64,000 nucleotides of DNA from Hysterangium stoloniferum (taxonomy: Eukaryota > Basidiomycota > Agaricomycetes > Hysterangiales > Hysterangiaceae). This document shows positions 10,839-20,635 of the stretch, one piece after another. The translations under genes were made by a program, and so were the position numbers. The notes below the pieces were generated by a model. The model searched no databases. It was not told where the DNA came from and was given only the letters and a program-made list of their open reading frames with translations. How positions within the stretch are numbered: the stretch's first letter is position 1; each line of letters starts with the position of its first letter. Location: assembly GCA_015178975.1 (NCBI GenBank), contig WHVD01000027.1, positions 496,001-560,000 of the forward strand, written 5' to 3'.

Positions 10839-11082
10839 TGTTAGATTATATAATACCAACCATTGTTCCAACTGGGTCCATATGGTGTACAGCTCTGAGT
10901 TCAGTGTGTATATGATCTAATAGGAATGGCACTTAGGGTTATATCCTTAAGTACAGTATAAGGCCAAACCTACCCAAGGTCAGATAGTGTAGTGGTTAAC
11001 ACCTTCGTTATGTAATTGAGAGATCCTGGGTTCAATCCCCAGTCTGGCTATTCATTTTCTACATTACTTGTGTTTTCTAACA
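10839..11082 (+). mobile_element. 244-bp TG...CA mini-element carrying a tRNA-like sequence
   Basis: Starts TGTTAGATTATATAATACC and ends GTGTTTTCTAACA, with TGTTAG/CTAACA terminal inverted repeats. ACAAT is duplicated on both sides (10834-10838 and 11083-11087). The other three LTR copies lack this block and read straight across the junction. The ends and the 5-bp duplication are those of a small LTR integrated by a retroviral-type integrase; inside is a tRNA-like unit with A and B boxes. I see no protein-coding capacity. Confidence 0.8.
10978..11049 (+). other. tRNA-like sequence (Asp-type body, broken anticodon arm)
   Basis: 72 bases that fold as a tRNA cloverleaf. The acceptor stem GGTCAGA pairs along its length with TCTGGCT (with G-U pairs), the D stem GTGT pairs with ACAC, and the T arm is CTGGG TTCAATC CCCAG. 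The A box (tagtgtagtgg) and B box (ggttcaatcc) of RNA polymerase III are intact. The anticodon stem TTCGT/TTGAG has a mismatch at the loop and the loop TATGTAA lacks U33, so decoding is unlikely. From memory of fungal tRNAs the D and T arms look like tRNA-Asp. Confidence 0.65.
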
Positions 11083-11514
11083 ACAATCTAGTTAGAAAAT
11101 CAGCTTAGATTCTCCCTAGTAATCTAGTACATTTTTTGCTCTAAACTCCTCTTTGAATTACACCACTCTCACTAGTCAGAGCCCATGGGCTCTGATGCAT
11201 CTATCTCTCAACCTCCAACTTATTTATCTCAACTCCCCAACCTCTCGACCCACAACCTCTCGACCCACAACCTCTTGACCCACAACCTCTTGACCCACAA
11301 CCTCTCGACCCACAACCCCTCAATCCACGAACTCCGCCCGGACTCCCTGGGATTCCCATCCACCTGTTTGAAATTGGACAACACGATCTCGTGAGGGCAC
11401 AGCCTATAAGCTGAAGCCAAGTCCTACTGGATCTCCTGCAGGTTTCTCCAGAAACCCTCTATGTATGCACCCTTAACATCTATTCATAATATCTTTGATA
11501 TAATTACTGGTGTG

Positions 11515-12383
11515 TGTTAAGAGTTGTGTGCAGAGCTTATCGGAGGGCTTCTGGAGAAACCCACAAGAAAGCCAGTAGGACTTGGCTTCAGCTTATAGGC
11601 TGCACCCTCACAAGATCGTCTTGTCCAATTTCAAATGGGTGGATGGGAATTCTGGGGAGTCTGGGAGGGGTTCGTGGGTTGAGAGGTCGGGAAGTTGACT
11701 GCGGGAATTCTGCAGAAGTTGAGGGGTTGGGCAGAGATGAGTCAGAGGTCAAGATAGATAGGTAGGTTAAGTGATAGATGGGTCAGAGCCTGTGGGCTCT
11801 GATGAGGTAAAGCAGTGTGTTTCAAAGAGGAGTTTAGAGGGGAAAATGTACTTGGATTACTGGGGAGAATCTAAGCTGATTTTCTGACTGGATTGTATGT
11901 ACAACATCTGCCAGACTATATAGACTGTAGAATGTATAACATACCAAATCCAGCAATAATGAAAACTAAACTAGCAAACATAAAATGAGATAAGTAAACA
12001 CCAAACTTGGTGTTAGGAATGGAACAGAGTGGAGCAGAGTCCAAATCATGACAGGTTGTAAAACCATAATGGGAATGGGGTGGGAGCGGAGTTCACATTG
12101 TGACAGGTCATTTGACCATAACAGGAATGGGGCTCAGTTAGAGAGCTGTTGGGTTTTCCAAGCAGGGTCTGGTGACTGGTGCATGGGACAGGGTTGGAGA
12201 TAGACAGGAGCAGGTTCTGGTAGGTATTCCAGTGACTGATACATGAAGTAATGAAGGTCGAGTGTGGACAGGTCTGACATACAGAGTCTGGCAGGTATTC
12301 TGGTAAACTGATAATTGGTGTGTGTAGGGTGCAGGTGCATATAAGTTAATGCCCAGAGTCTGGTGGGTTTTCTGGTCATAACA
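11515..12383 (+). repeat. LTR, family copy B
   Basis: 869 bases from TGTTAAGAGTTGTGTG to GGTCATAACA, homologous to copies A, C and D. The tandem section (about 11680-11760) is degenerate. Flanks GTGTG and CAGAG do not match, so this copy is not a clean solo insertion; it faces copy A 36 bases away. Confidence 0.75.
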
Positions 12384-12613
12384 CAGAGCCCCTGCCCAAG
12401 TTATTGCTGCTTGCAGCACCCGCACCCCCAACATTTGGTTTGTGATAGTAGTTGACCTTCTAGCATTCTATTCCATCTCCATCCTGTTCACTCTCCTGTT
12501 ACTGTTCCCCTTTATACATCTCACTTGCCACCTCAGACCCCTTTAATATTGTTTAGTATATTACATTTAGTCTCTCCACCTTGTCATCAACTTCTGATGA
12601 TCTATCTCACCCT
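12384..12613. other. Unassigned repeat-region sequence
   Basis: About 230 bases of pyrimidine-rich sequence between LTRs with no open frame and no copy elsewhere in the window that I can see. Confidence 0.3.
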
Positions 12614-12722
12614 TGTCACAACCATCACAAGTCACAATGTTGTCACAAATATTCAAAGGTAATATTTGACAACACTTCTGTGAGCCCTCACAACTGGTAA
12701 TAGCCTCTTACTTCATTGACAG
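12614..12722 (+). repeat. Internally deleted fragment of the gypsy-type LTR
   Basis: Starts TGTCACAACCATCACAAG like 368, then jumps from the part equal to about 455 to the part equal to about 662 (tgagccctcacaactgg), ending at GACAG. It is cut off by the inverted LTR at 12723. Confidence 0.65.
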
Positions 12723-13220
12723 TGTCACGAATTGAATTTTACTCAATAAAGTCGAATAAACAATTGAAGAATATTCAACAATATCGAATAAAGATGCCTC
12801 ATTCGATGAAGTATTAATTCATCCTGTTGATAAAGCATGAGGCAAAGATAGGACACAGAGGCTCACGAATAAATAAGTCAAAGGACTCGGAAAAGTTCAA
12901 TGATTATGTAATACAGTAATAATATAATATAATACAGGTTTTCTGACTGACTTCCTTCGTTCCTATCATTGCCCTTATATACTATATATCATTTACCTAT
13001 GATGATAATATGATATCAAAGTGAAATCATCAATGACATCAACCTGAGACAAGTTGAAGATATTCGAGATTGTCGAAGATATTGTCGAAGAATAGTTGAG
13101 TCGGAAGTCAAGTTGGAAGTCAAGTCAGAAAGTTGAAGGAATGTCAAAGAAATGTCGAAGAAATGTTAAAGAAATGTTAAATTGAATATTATTGAAATTT
13201 GAGTTTGTACGTTCGTGACA
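12723..13220 (-). repeat. Inverted copy of the TGTCAC-type LTR
   Basis: 498 bases from TGTCACGAATTG to CGTTCGTGACA. The reverse complement matches 15830-17248 without its nested insertion, including ggtaaatgatatatag and gcctcatgctttatcaac. The next bases, GTATTCCCCTTTTATGACC, read on the minus strand as aaaaggggaatac before the LTR, which may be a polypurine tract. Confidence 0.75.
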
Positions 13221-14394
13221 GTATTCCCCTTTTATGACCGAGTGTGAGAGGTATGGCGAAATATACTCAGGAAATATAGTCAGATGAGCTCATACTATAT
13301 TTCCTTTATTATTTCTACTTTCTCTCTATTTTATTATACACTTATAATTAGTTTGACGACCTATGTATGCAGTACATCGACTCTTGTGGGTGCATACACG
13401 CCAGACTTATGTATTCTAGTGCCTGTAGTTAAAACTCAGACACTTTTTACTCTGCAACCACGACTTACCCAAGACACCAATTGTGTCCTGTAAGTTGTGA
13501 TTGGGGTATCATCTCAACCGTCACAGACAGGCTTTAACTATCTATGCAATCAGAGTTTCGAACTGTACCAGTCAAAACTCCATCTTTATCTCAATCTGCG
13601 TGGACTACATCTGCGCTACTCTATCACTTGGCTCTCTCGTTACTCTATTTTACACTCGAGTAGTCATCTAGAATTGTACTTAACAGTTGATTCTCTTTAT
13701 TCGTTCTAGCTCTCTATTCTACTTTAGATAGCTACTTGTTACGACCGTGTCATAACCCTATCGGTCCCCGAGGTTATCGCCACTTATTGACGATTCAAGT
13801 TACTGTTCAAGTCACTACATCGGAAACCATCGGCCTCCCGATGCTAATGTATGCTTTTGTGGTGATCAAACCCCGTTTACGCCCACGTCAAAACATACTC
13901 GAACTATCTGGTTAAACTCTGATACATCCCCTTTATTATGATGATCCGCTCTATCCTATGTTTCACATATGTCTATCTATATTTGTAGTCCTCGAACTAT
14001 TTCCTTTTACCGTAGTTCCGCTTTCGGTTATCATTGGCCTCCAAACTAATCATAAACTTCCCGTTCCTAGTCGAGCTTATTGTTAATACCATTTTCCACC
14101 TTTCTCCCCGTTAGTATTTTCTAGATGCCTGTTACTTGTATATGAACCCACTGTAGTTGTAGTTACTAGGCAATCAGAATATCGACTCAGAATACCCTTT
14201 TATGCCTCCAGAAGTTTCATACTAAGAATTCCATCTTCCACCTTCGCGTGCACTCGCCCCCCTTCGGTCCCCGACCCCTTGGTCTGACACTTGACTCATC
14301 CCTCAGTTCCAATCAGTAGTTTCACCGAGAGGTGCTCATTGGGACAAGTCTTTGCCCGCCCGAAATTTAAGGACACCTGATGGATGTTAGGATA

Positions 14395-15288
14395 CACACA
14401 CAGGCCGGGTTTCCGGAGAAACCCGCGGGATATCCGGTAGGACTTGGCTTCAGCTTATAGGCTGCGCCATTGCTAGATTGTGTTGTCCAATTTCAAACGG
14501 ACGGACGGGGATCCCGGGGAGTCCGGGCGGGGTTCGTGGGTCGTAGGTCGTAAGTCGGAGGTCGTGGGTCGTAAGTCGGAGGTTGTGGGTCATAAGTCGG
14601 AGGTTGTGGGTCGTAAGTCGGAGGTCGTGGGTCATAAGTCGGAGGTCATGGGTCGTGAGTCGAGTTGGTTGAGAGAGATAGATGCGCCGGAGCCCGTGGG
14701 CTCCGACTAGTGCGAGCGATGTGAATCGAGTAAGGTTTTAGAGCGGAAAATATTATTAGATTACTGGGGGGAATCTAAGCTAATTTTCTGACTGGATTGT
14801 ATGTACAACATCTGCCAGTTTATATAGACCATGGAGTGAATGACATACCAAATCCAGTAATGGTGAAATGAAACTAACAAAACATGAAACGGGAATAGTA
14901 AACACCAAATTGGTGTTAGGAACGGAACGGAACGGAGCGGAGTACGAATTGTGACAAAGCATAACCCATAACGGGAAACGGAGTGGGAGCGGAGTCCTAA
15001 ATCGTGACAGGTCATTTGACTAAAACGGGAACGGGGCTCGATTAGAGTGGTGACGGGATTCTGAGCGGGTTCCGGTGACTGATGCGTGGGACAAAGACGG
15101 ACATAGACAGAGACGGGATCCGGGGGAAGTCCGGTGACTGATATGTGTCTTAATGAGGTCGAACATAACGAGTCTTGACGTAACGGAGTCCGGGCGGGAA
15201 ATCCTATAAACAGACGATTGGTGCTTGTAGCGCGTGGGGGCGTACGAGTTAGTGCCCGGAGTCCGGCGGGATTTGTCCGGTCGTAACA
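14395..15288 (+). repeat. Solo LTR, family copy C
   Basis: 894 bases from TGTTAGGATACACAC to GGTCGTAACA, with ATGGA on both sides (14390-14394 and 15289-15293). It contains the 21-bp tandem array near 14535-14660 and the hairpin GGAGCCCGTGGGCTCC near 14688. Confidence 0.88.
14535..14660 (+). repeat. 21-bp tandem array inside LTR copy C
   Basis: About six units close to gtcgtaagtcggaggtcgtg plus one base. Each unit is built of three related heptamers (gtcgtgg, gtcgtaa, gtcggag). In copy D (16400-16510) the unit is 28 bp, four heptamers. Confidence 0.75.
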
Positions 15289-15536
15289 ATGGACAACTGT
15301 GAGGGTGCAGCACATAAGCTGAAGCCAAGTCCTTCCAATCGGTCCCCGTCAGTCCACCGACATTAGTCAGTTTCCAGTTCTTAACACTACTTCATTCAAC
15401 CATATTGAACTAAGTAGTCAATACACGTTCGGCCTGTATTAGACTTAGACAGTCAATACATCTCGGTGTCGTACTTAAACGGTCAATATTCTTCGTATAT
15501 AGAATGGTTAGAACTTCCACCACTCTTCACACCAAG

Positions 15537-15829
15537 CCCACGAGGTCAAATTATAATTGAATTAATAGTCCCAGATTTCACTTGAATATTGATTTGATCA
15601 AGAAAATCAAAAAGTCAGAAATATTTGAAAGTTGAAAATCTTCGATAGTCGGAAATATTTCAAAGTCAGAAATATTTGAAAATCAGAAATCTTGACAAAT
15701 TTAAAATCTTCGAAAGGTCAAAAGTCAAAAAGTTGAAATTTTTGGAATAGTCAAAATCTTCAAAAAAGTTGAAAGCTTTAAAAATCGAAATATTTAAAAG
15801 TCAGAAATCTTCTAAAATCAGTAACCTTC
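15537..15829. other. AT-rich low-complexity segment
   Basis: About 290 bases made of variants of agtcagaaatatttgaaa. No gene. It lies between the solo LTR and the next LTR and looks like decayed internal sequence of an element on the minus strand. Confidence 0.45.
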
Positions 15830-17248
15830 TGTCACAAATGTACAAACTCAAATTTTAATAATATTCAATTTAACATTTCTTTAACATTTCTTCGACATTT
15901 CTTTGACATTTCTTTGACATTCCTTTGACATTTCTTCGACATTCCTTTGACTTTCTGACTTGACTTCCAACTCAACTTCCGACTCAACTTCTGACTCGAC
16001 TATTCTTCAACAATATCTTTGACAATCTCGAATATCTTCAACTTGTCTCAGGTTGATGTCATTGACAATTTCACTTTGATATCATATTATCATCATAGGT
16101 AAATGATATATAGTATATAAGGGCAATGATAGGAATGAAGGAAGTCAGTCAGAAAACCTGTATTATATTATATTATTACTGTATTACATAATCGTCGAAC
16201 TTTTCCGAGTCCTTCTTTGACTTATTTATTCGTGAGCCTCTGTGTCCTATCTTTGCCTCTGTTAGGATATGTACAGGGCGGGTCTCCGGAGAAACCCGCG
16301 GGATATCCGGTAGGACTTGGCTTCAGCTTATAGGCTGCACCCTCGCTAGATCGTGTTGTCCAATTTCAGACAGGCAGATGGGAATCCCAGGGAGTCCGGG
16401 TGGGGGTCGTGGGTTGTGAGTTGTAAGTCGGAGGTCATGGGTCGTGAGTTGTAAGTTGGAGGTCATGGGTCGTGAGTTGTAAGTTGGAGGTCATGGGTCA
16501 TGAGTCGAGACTGGTGAGAGAGATAGATACCCCGGAGCCTGTGGGCTCCGACTAGTGCGTACAGTGTGAATCAAGCAAGGGTTTAGAGCGGAAAATGGAT
16601 TAGATTACTGGGGAATCTAAGCTAATTTTCTGACTGGATTGTATGTACAACATCTGCCAGTTTAAATAGACCGTGGAGTAAATGTCATACCGAATCCAGT
16701 AATAATGAAATGAAGTGAGCAAAACATAAAACGGGAATAATAAACACCAAATTGGTGTTAGGAACGGGACGGAGCAGAGCGGAGTCCGAATCGTGACAAA
16801 ACATAACCCATAATGGGAAATGGAGCAGGAGCGGAGTCCAAATCGTGACAGGTCATTTGACTAAAACGGGAACAGGGCTCAATTAGAGCAGTGACGGGAT
16901 TCTGAGCGGGGTCCAGTGACTGATGCGTGGGACGAAGATAGACATAGACAGAGACGGAGTCCGGGGGAAGTTCAGTGACTGATATGTATTGTAATGAGGT
17001 TGAACGTAACAAGTCTTGATGTACGGAGTCCGGGTGGGAAATCCTATAAACAGACATTTGGTGCGTGTAGGGCATGGTGGCATACAGGTTAGTGCCTGGA
17101 GTCCAGCGGGATTGTTCGGTCGTAACAGCCTCATGCTTTATCAACAGGATGAATTAATACTTCATCGAATGAGGCATCTTTATTTGATATTGTTGAATAT
17201 TCTTCAATTGTTTATTCAACTTTATTGAGTAAAATTTGATTCGTGACA
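15830..17248 (+). repeat. TGTCAC-type LTR split by LTR copy D
   Basis: Starts TGTCACAAATGTAC and ends GATTCGTGACA. Without the insertion it is about 546 bases. It carries tatataagggc near 16110 and is the forward partner of 12723-13220. A copia-type gag starts only five bases after its end. Confidence 0.8.
16260..17127 (+). repeat. Solo LTR, family copy D
   Basis: 868 bases from TGTTAGGATATG to GGTCGTAACA with GCCTC on both sides (16255-16259 and 17128-17132). The unfilled site is visible in reverse at 12836-12848, where the host LTR reads straight through, so both the duplication and the insertion are certain. It has a 28-bp tandem array near 16400-16510. Confidence 0.92.
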
Positions 17249-17252
17249 GTCT

Positions 17253-18049
17253 AATATCAATGCCTTACTTGCAAGTATCCCAAAACTCTCAGGTGATAAC
17301 TACCACGAATGGAGGTTTTCACTGTCAATGGTTTTGTGGTGTGCTGGATCATGGAGTGTTGTTAATGGTGGAGCAAAGGCACCTAAGGATGAGAATAGCA
17401 AGGAGTATTTGGATTGGGCAAAGCATTCAGAGGATGGTTACACAGCAATTGGATTGACAATTGCATCAAGCCAACAATCATATATTCGGGATTGCACCAC
17501 TGGACCAGAGGCATGGCAAGCACTTGCGAAAATCTATCAGGCAAATAATCAGGCCAATCGGATTTCATTGAAATGCCAGCCTCTATATGTACCAGCATGA
17601 TGTCAAAAAGCCAGTGATGGAATATATCCATGGCATTTTGACTCTCACTTTGCAGCTTCGAGCGATTGGAGTCAAGTTACGTGATGAGGATGTGCCAGAT
17701 GTCCTCACCTATTGTTTGACTCTGGAATTTGGTGTGGTAGCAACTGCTCTTATGCAGCACATGGGATCACTTACTGTTGAAGAAATTTCCACAGCACTGG
17801 TAGAAGAAGAAAGCCATCTAAAAGGGCAGAAAAAAAATAAGAATCAGATTGCCATGAAAATGAAAATCGACTCACCAAATGTGTGACAGCCGAAGAACTG
17901 CTATAGGTGCAATGGTGAAGGTCACATTGCACATTTTTGTCCTGCGCCAAGGCTGGTTGGTTTGTCTTCAAGTGGATTACCTACTGAAAACCCGGAGATC
18001 CCCACTGAAAGCACAGAGAAGAGTGCTTATGTTTTGAGCCTTTGAAATC
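17253..18049 (+). pseudogene. Copia-type gag (UBN2) pseudogene with zinc knuckle
   Basis: Reads NINALLASIPKLSGDNYHEW, YLDWAKHSEDGYTAIGL and GPEAWQALAKIYQANNQANR, then shifts frame by +1 near 17580 and continues as MYQHDVKKPVMEYIHGI and GSLTVEEISTALVEEESHL. After a TGA at 17884 the knuckle CYRCNGEGHIAHFC follows. This is the gag of Ty1/copia elements (UBN2 family). There is no start codon in frame after the LTR, and no protease, integrase or RT follows, so only a gag remnant is left. Confidence 0.75.
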
Positions 18050-18589
18050 ATCACACGGACTAGGAGTTGCGAGCAGGGCTCCAAGGTCCAGCATTTTTTG
18101 TATTCTGGGAGGTTGGGGGAATGTGTTCTAGGAGCAAGGATGCTCTGAGATTCAGTTCGACACCAAATGTACCAGACAGATATTGCATCTAGTGGGCACA
18201 CCGGGTTTTGAAAAATTTTTGAGTGGATTCTGCATCTAGTGGGTGCAGCAGGTTTTTCATGTCAATTTTTGGATGGATTTTATGTTGAGTGGGTGCAATA
18301 TTTTTTGTGTGTTAAAATTGTTTATTTCCCGTTTTTTGTGTATATGGACTTACTGCACACCTCAATGACTTGCAAAGTGGGCGTGTTAGAGTACATTGTA
18401 TTACAAGCTGTTGATGCATTTTATCTCAACGCTCAGCTATTTTGTACTTTACAGTAGCTTAGTCATCAAAAATAAACTTTGTCCATTTTTCGCTATAACA
18501 TCAACTTCGAACAAATACTTAGGCATTTTCACTGGCTTCTGACTCTTTAAAAAGATCCCACATGTGGATATTAAGATTGGAAATCATAG
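18050..18589. other. Repeat-derived spacer with a short imperfect repeat
   Basis: No gene found. A unit close to gcatctagtgggtgcagcagg recurs at about 18193, 18231 and, more degenerate, 18283, each followed by a T-rich stretch and tggatt(t/c). This could be the decayed end of the copia element. Confidence 0.4.
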
Positions 18590-19035
18590 TCATAAGTGGA
18601 TCAAACTAATGCTGCTCACTGAGTTCATGATACCAGCCCAAAAGTGGTGTGCAGACACAGCTGCCTTGCGAGCACATTGTTCAGTATAATCAACAGTTTC
18701 TTCAACCATAAATTCATCAAGATCTCCCTCATGCCAATGATTTCTCTTCTTGCCTGTACAAATAACATCATCATCTGACTCCCCTTTGTTGTCACCAGAT
18801 TTATCACCATCCACAGACTCCTCTTCCACATCAATCATCCATTGAGCTGAATGACATTCCTCCAATGTGAGTCTCAAAGTGGACTTCATCTTCAGAATCT
18901 GAACTATCATTTGGTTCATAGTCTGGATCAAGAACAACATCCAAGAGGTCCTCAATGAAGCCATTATTGAAGCACTTGGCTCCATGAGTCTGTTAGGAGT
19001 TTGCCTGCTTCTGTCTTCTCGTTGGAGGGGCCATG
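18590..19035 (-). pseudogene. Decayed ORF with acidic segment, unknown family
   Basis: The minus strand gives two overlapping frames: MAPPTRRQKQANS and DPDYEPNDSSDSEDEVHF in one, and VEEESVDGDKSGDNKGESDD followed by CARKAAVSAHHFWAGIMN in the other. A basic start followed by acidic stretches suggests a nuclear protein broken by at least one frameshift or a missed intron. I do not recognise it; a transposon-borne protein is likely given the location. Confidence 0.35.
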
Positions 19036-19135
19036 TACAACCAATGAGTCAGACATGCTTTCACAAAAAGTGAATGATTACATAATCAGGGGTAATTTTC
19101 AAAATTGCAGATTTACACATATTTCACCCATGTTT

Positions 19136-19608
19136 TGTTGGAATATGAGGTATCATCTATTAGTATGACCTCATACCTTGTATTGTGACTGCTTAGGTTA
19201 TCGCCGGTTCATGGACTTCCATGATAGTATTATTAGTTTAGTGACGGAGTTCCGAGTTCCTTGTGAGCACAGACCCATGCACTAACCATGTAATATAGTA
19301 TATAGTTAGCCCCAGTTGAGGAGTAGAAACCTCAACTGGAAGCCTAGTTATAGCATCGGTTTATCTCTACACCGCTCTATCTAAGTCGCATTCTCTGCCC
19401 TACATAGAGAGTCATTCAACTTGCTCCCCAGGCTTGCAGTTTACTCTAATATGTTTCCTATCAAAAAAAATTTTTGGAGGCTCACAGAGGCCATAGAGGG
19501 CTGTGGCAGAGGTGCCGCTTCTTAGTGATAGACACTGTATTATATCGTCGGCGCCTATTTTCGCAGGGCAGAGGTCGAAGGCAGGTCCCCAAGAGTTCAC
19601 AATCGATT
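19136..19608 (+). repeat. Probable LTR start and flanking element sequence
   Basis: Begins TGTTGGAATATGAGGTATC, a typical LTR opening, and contains ggttatcgccggttcatgg, also present in variant form in the insertion at 13737 (ggttatcgcc). I cannot place its end or a target-site duplication. Confidence 0.4.
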
Positions 19609-20505
19609 GTTACGACTCGGCATCCCGGCCCCAGATCTCATCCCATTACCGTCAACTTAAGCTTACTTGCTCTTATGCGCCGTACCGTCCCCCAGACACG
19701 CACTCAGACTTTTAAAAATGTGTAATCATCAATTTCTAATAAAGAAATTATTCTCCTGCCATAATGAGACAAATTTCTGTTGTTGTATTTACATAATAGC
19801 ATCTAAAATTAAGTTTTTATAAAAAAAGTCTTATTATGGATAGTAACTTGCAGGATTCCCGGTGTTGATGGCAGCGAGTTGAGGGGGTCGACCGGTGCTG
19901 ATGGCGACAAGTTGAGGGGTCGATTAAGCGTGTGGTGACTGGACCATTTAACACTGGGTAAAGGGGGGGCTATAGGATATGTTTGTGAATTTTGTGTTAA
20001 AATTTCGGGCCCTACACGAGGAAAGGAAATGGCGAGTAGTGGATTCGTGCAGGCACTTGTATTGCGATGATTGCGAAGCAGCATAACCCTGACGATGGGA
20101 TCCACTATTGTCACCATCAGCGCCAACGGGAATTTAGCAAATAATTCCTCATTCTCTCGCAAATCATTTCTTTGCTATATTAATTAGATACATACTTTTA
20201 TTTTAATGCTTGAGGGCTAATTTTCATATTGATGGCAGTTTTCGACATTGCCAGGAGGTTTTCCTTCTAATTTTCATAATGCTTGTGTTCCGGCTAGACT
20301 ACACTGCTTTTAATATGTTTATCAATTTATTTATAATAAATAAAAGTAGCTGGGGCTCAATGAGGCGATATGACACCGGTACGACGTAGCGAATATTGAT
20401 GTGATCAGATCTGTGGCCGGGATGCCGAGTCGTAACAATCGACTGAGTCCTGGGTCCCCAAAGGTGCGAGGCGCCGTGTAATAGCGGGTGATCGGAGAAA
20501 TTATA
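19545..20505. repeat. Inverted repeat pair around TGTTACGACTCGG
   Basis: Sequence 19545-19660 (ggtccccaagagttcacaat, cgattgttacgactcggcat, cccggcc) is matched in reverse at about 20390-20505 (ggccgggatgccgagtcgta, then acaatcgactgagtcctggg). The left and right arms face each other and enclose about 730 bases without a recognised gene. These look like two LTR ends (TGTTACGACTC) of the same family in opposite directions. Confidence 0.6.
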
Positions 20506-20635
20506 CGGGTACCGACAGCGCGGCGCCACCAGGCGCGGGGGGACTCACCCGGTCTACATGCTTATAAATTCAGGTAACAGGTGAACCTGAATCGGACGTG
20601 GGAAACCGCAGGTTTTTCACCGTTCGATACCTGTA

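Larger units (their letters stand above)
10350..11478 (-). repeat. Solo LTR, family copy A, with a nested 244-bp element
   Basis: On the plus strand it runs from TGTTACGACC to CCTTAACA, flanked by TCTAT on both sides (10345-10349 and 11479-11483). It is the reverse orientation of the copies at 11515, 14395 and 16260. It contains a 15-bp tandem array (unit close to aacctctcgacccac, about six units, around 11239-11330) and the palindrome CAGAGCCCATGGGCTCTG near 11178. It is longer than the other copies because of the insertion at 10839-11082. Confidence 0.85.
13737..15386 (+). mobile_element. LTR-type insertion inside the solo LTR, itself carrying LTR copy C
   Basis: 1650 bases from TGTTACGACCGTG to GTTCTTAACA, with CTACT on both sides (13732-13736 and 15387-15391). 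Without the inner LTR copy C and its duplicated ATGGA it is about 750 bases of non-coding sequence, likely a long solo LTR related at its start to copy A and to the sequence at 19609. Confidence 0.75.
13243..15531 (+). repeat. Solo LTR (7830 family) split by a nested LTR element
   Basis: LTR parts are 13243-13736 and 15387-15531, together matching 7830-8421 from TGTGAGAGG to CTCTTCACA. CCGAG (13238-13242) and CCAAG (15532-15536) flank it and differ at a CpG base. The inserted block 13737-15386 is described separately. Confidence 0.85.

Noticed and set aside
10978..11049. A functional tRNA gene
   Set aside because: The anticodon stem has a mismatch and the loop lacks U33, and the unit lies within a small mobile element; kept as tRNA-like only.
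11229..11420. ORFs with repeated peptides (WVERLWVKRL, VVGRKSEVVG) as repeat proteins
   Set aside because: They are translations of the LTR tandem arrays; unit length differs between copies and no start or conservation supports coding.
14535..16510. Regular short repeats at 14535-14660 and 16400-16510 as a CRISPR-like array
   Set aside because: Units are directly tandem with no spacers, sit inside LTRs and occur in a eukaryotic setting.
19809..20162. Minus-strand ORF of 117 residues
   Set aside because: Lies between inverted repeat arms, composition is biased and no family is recognised.
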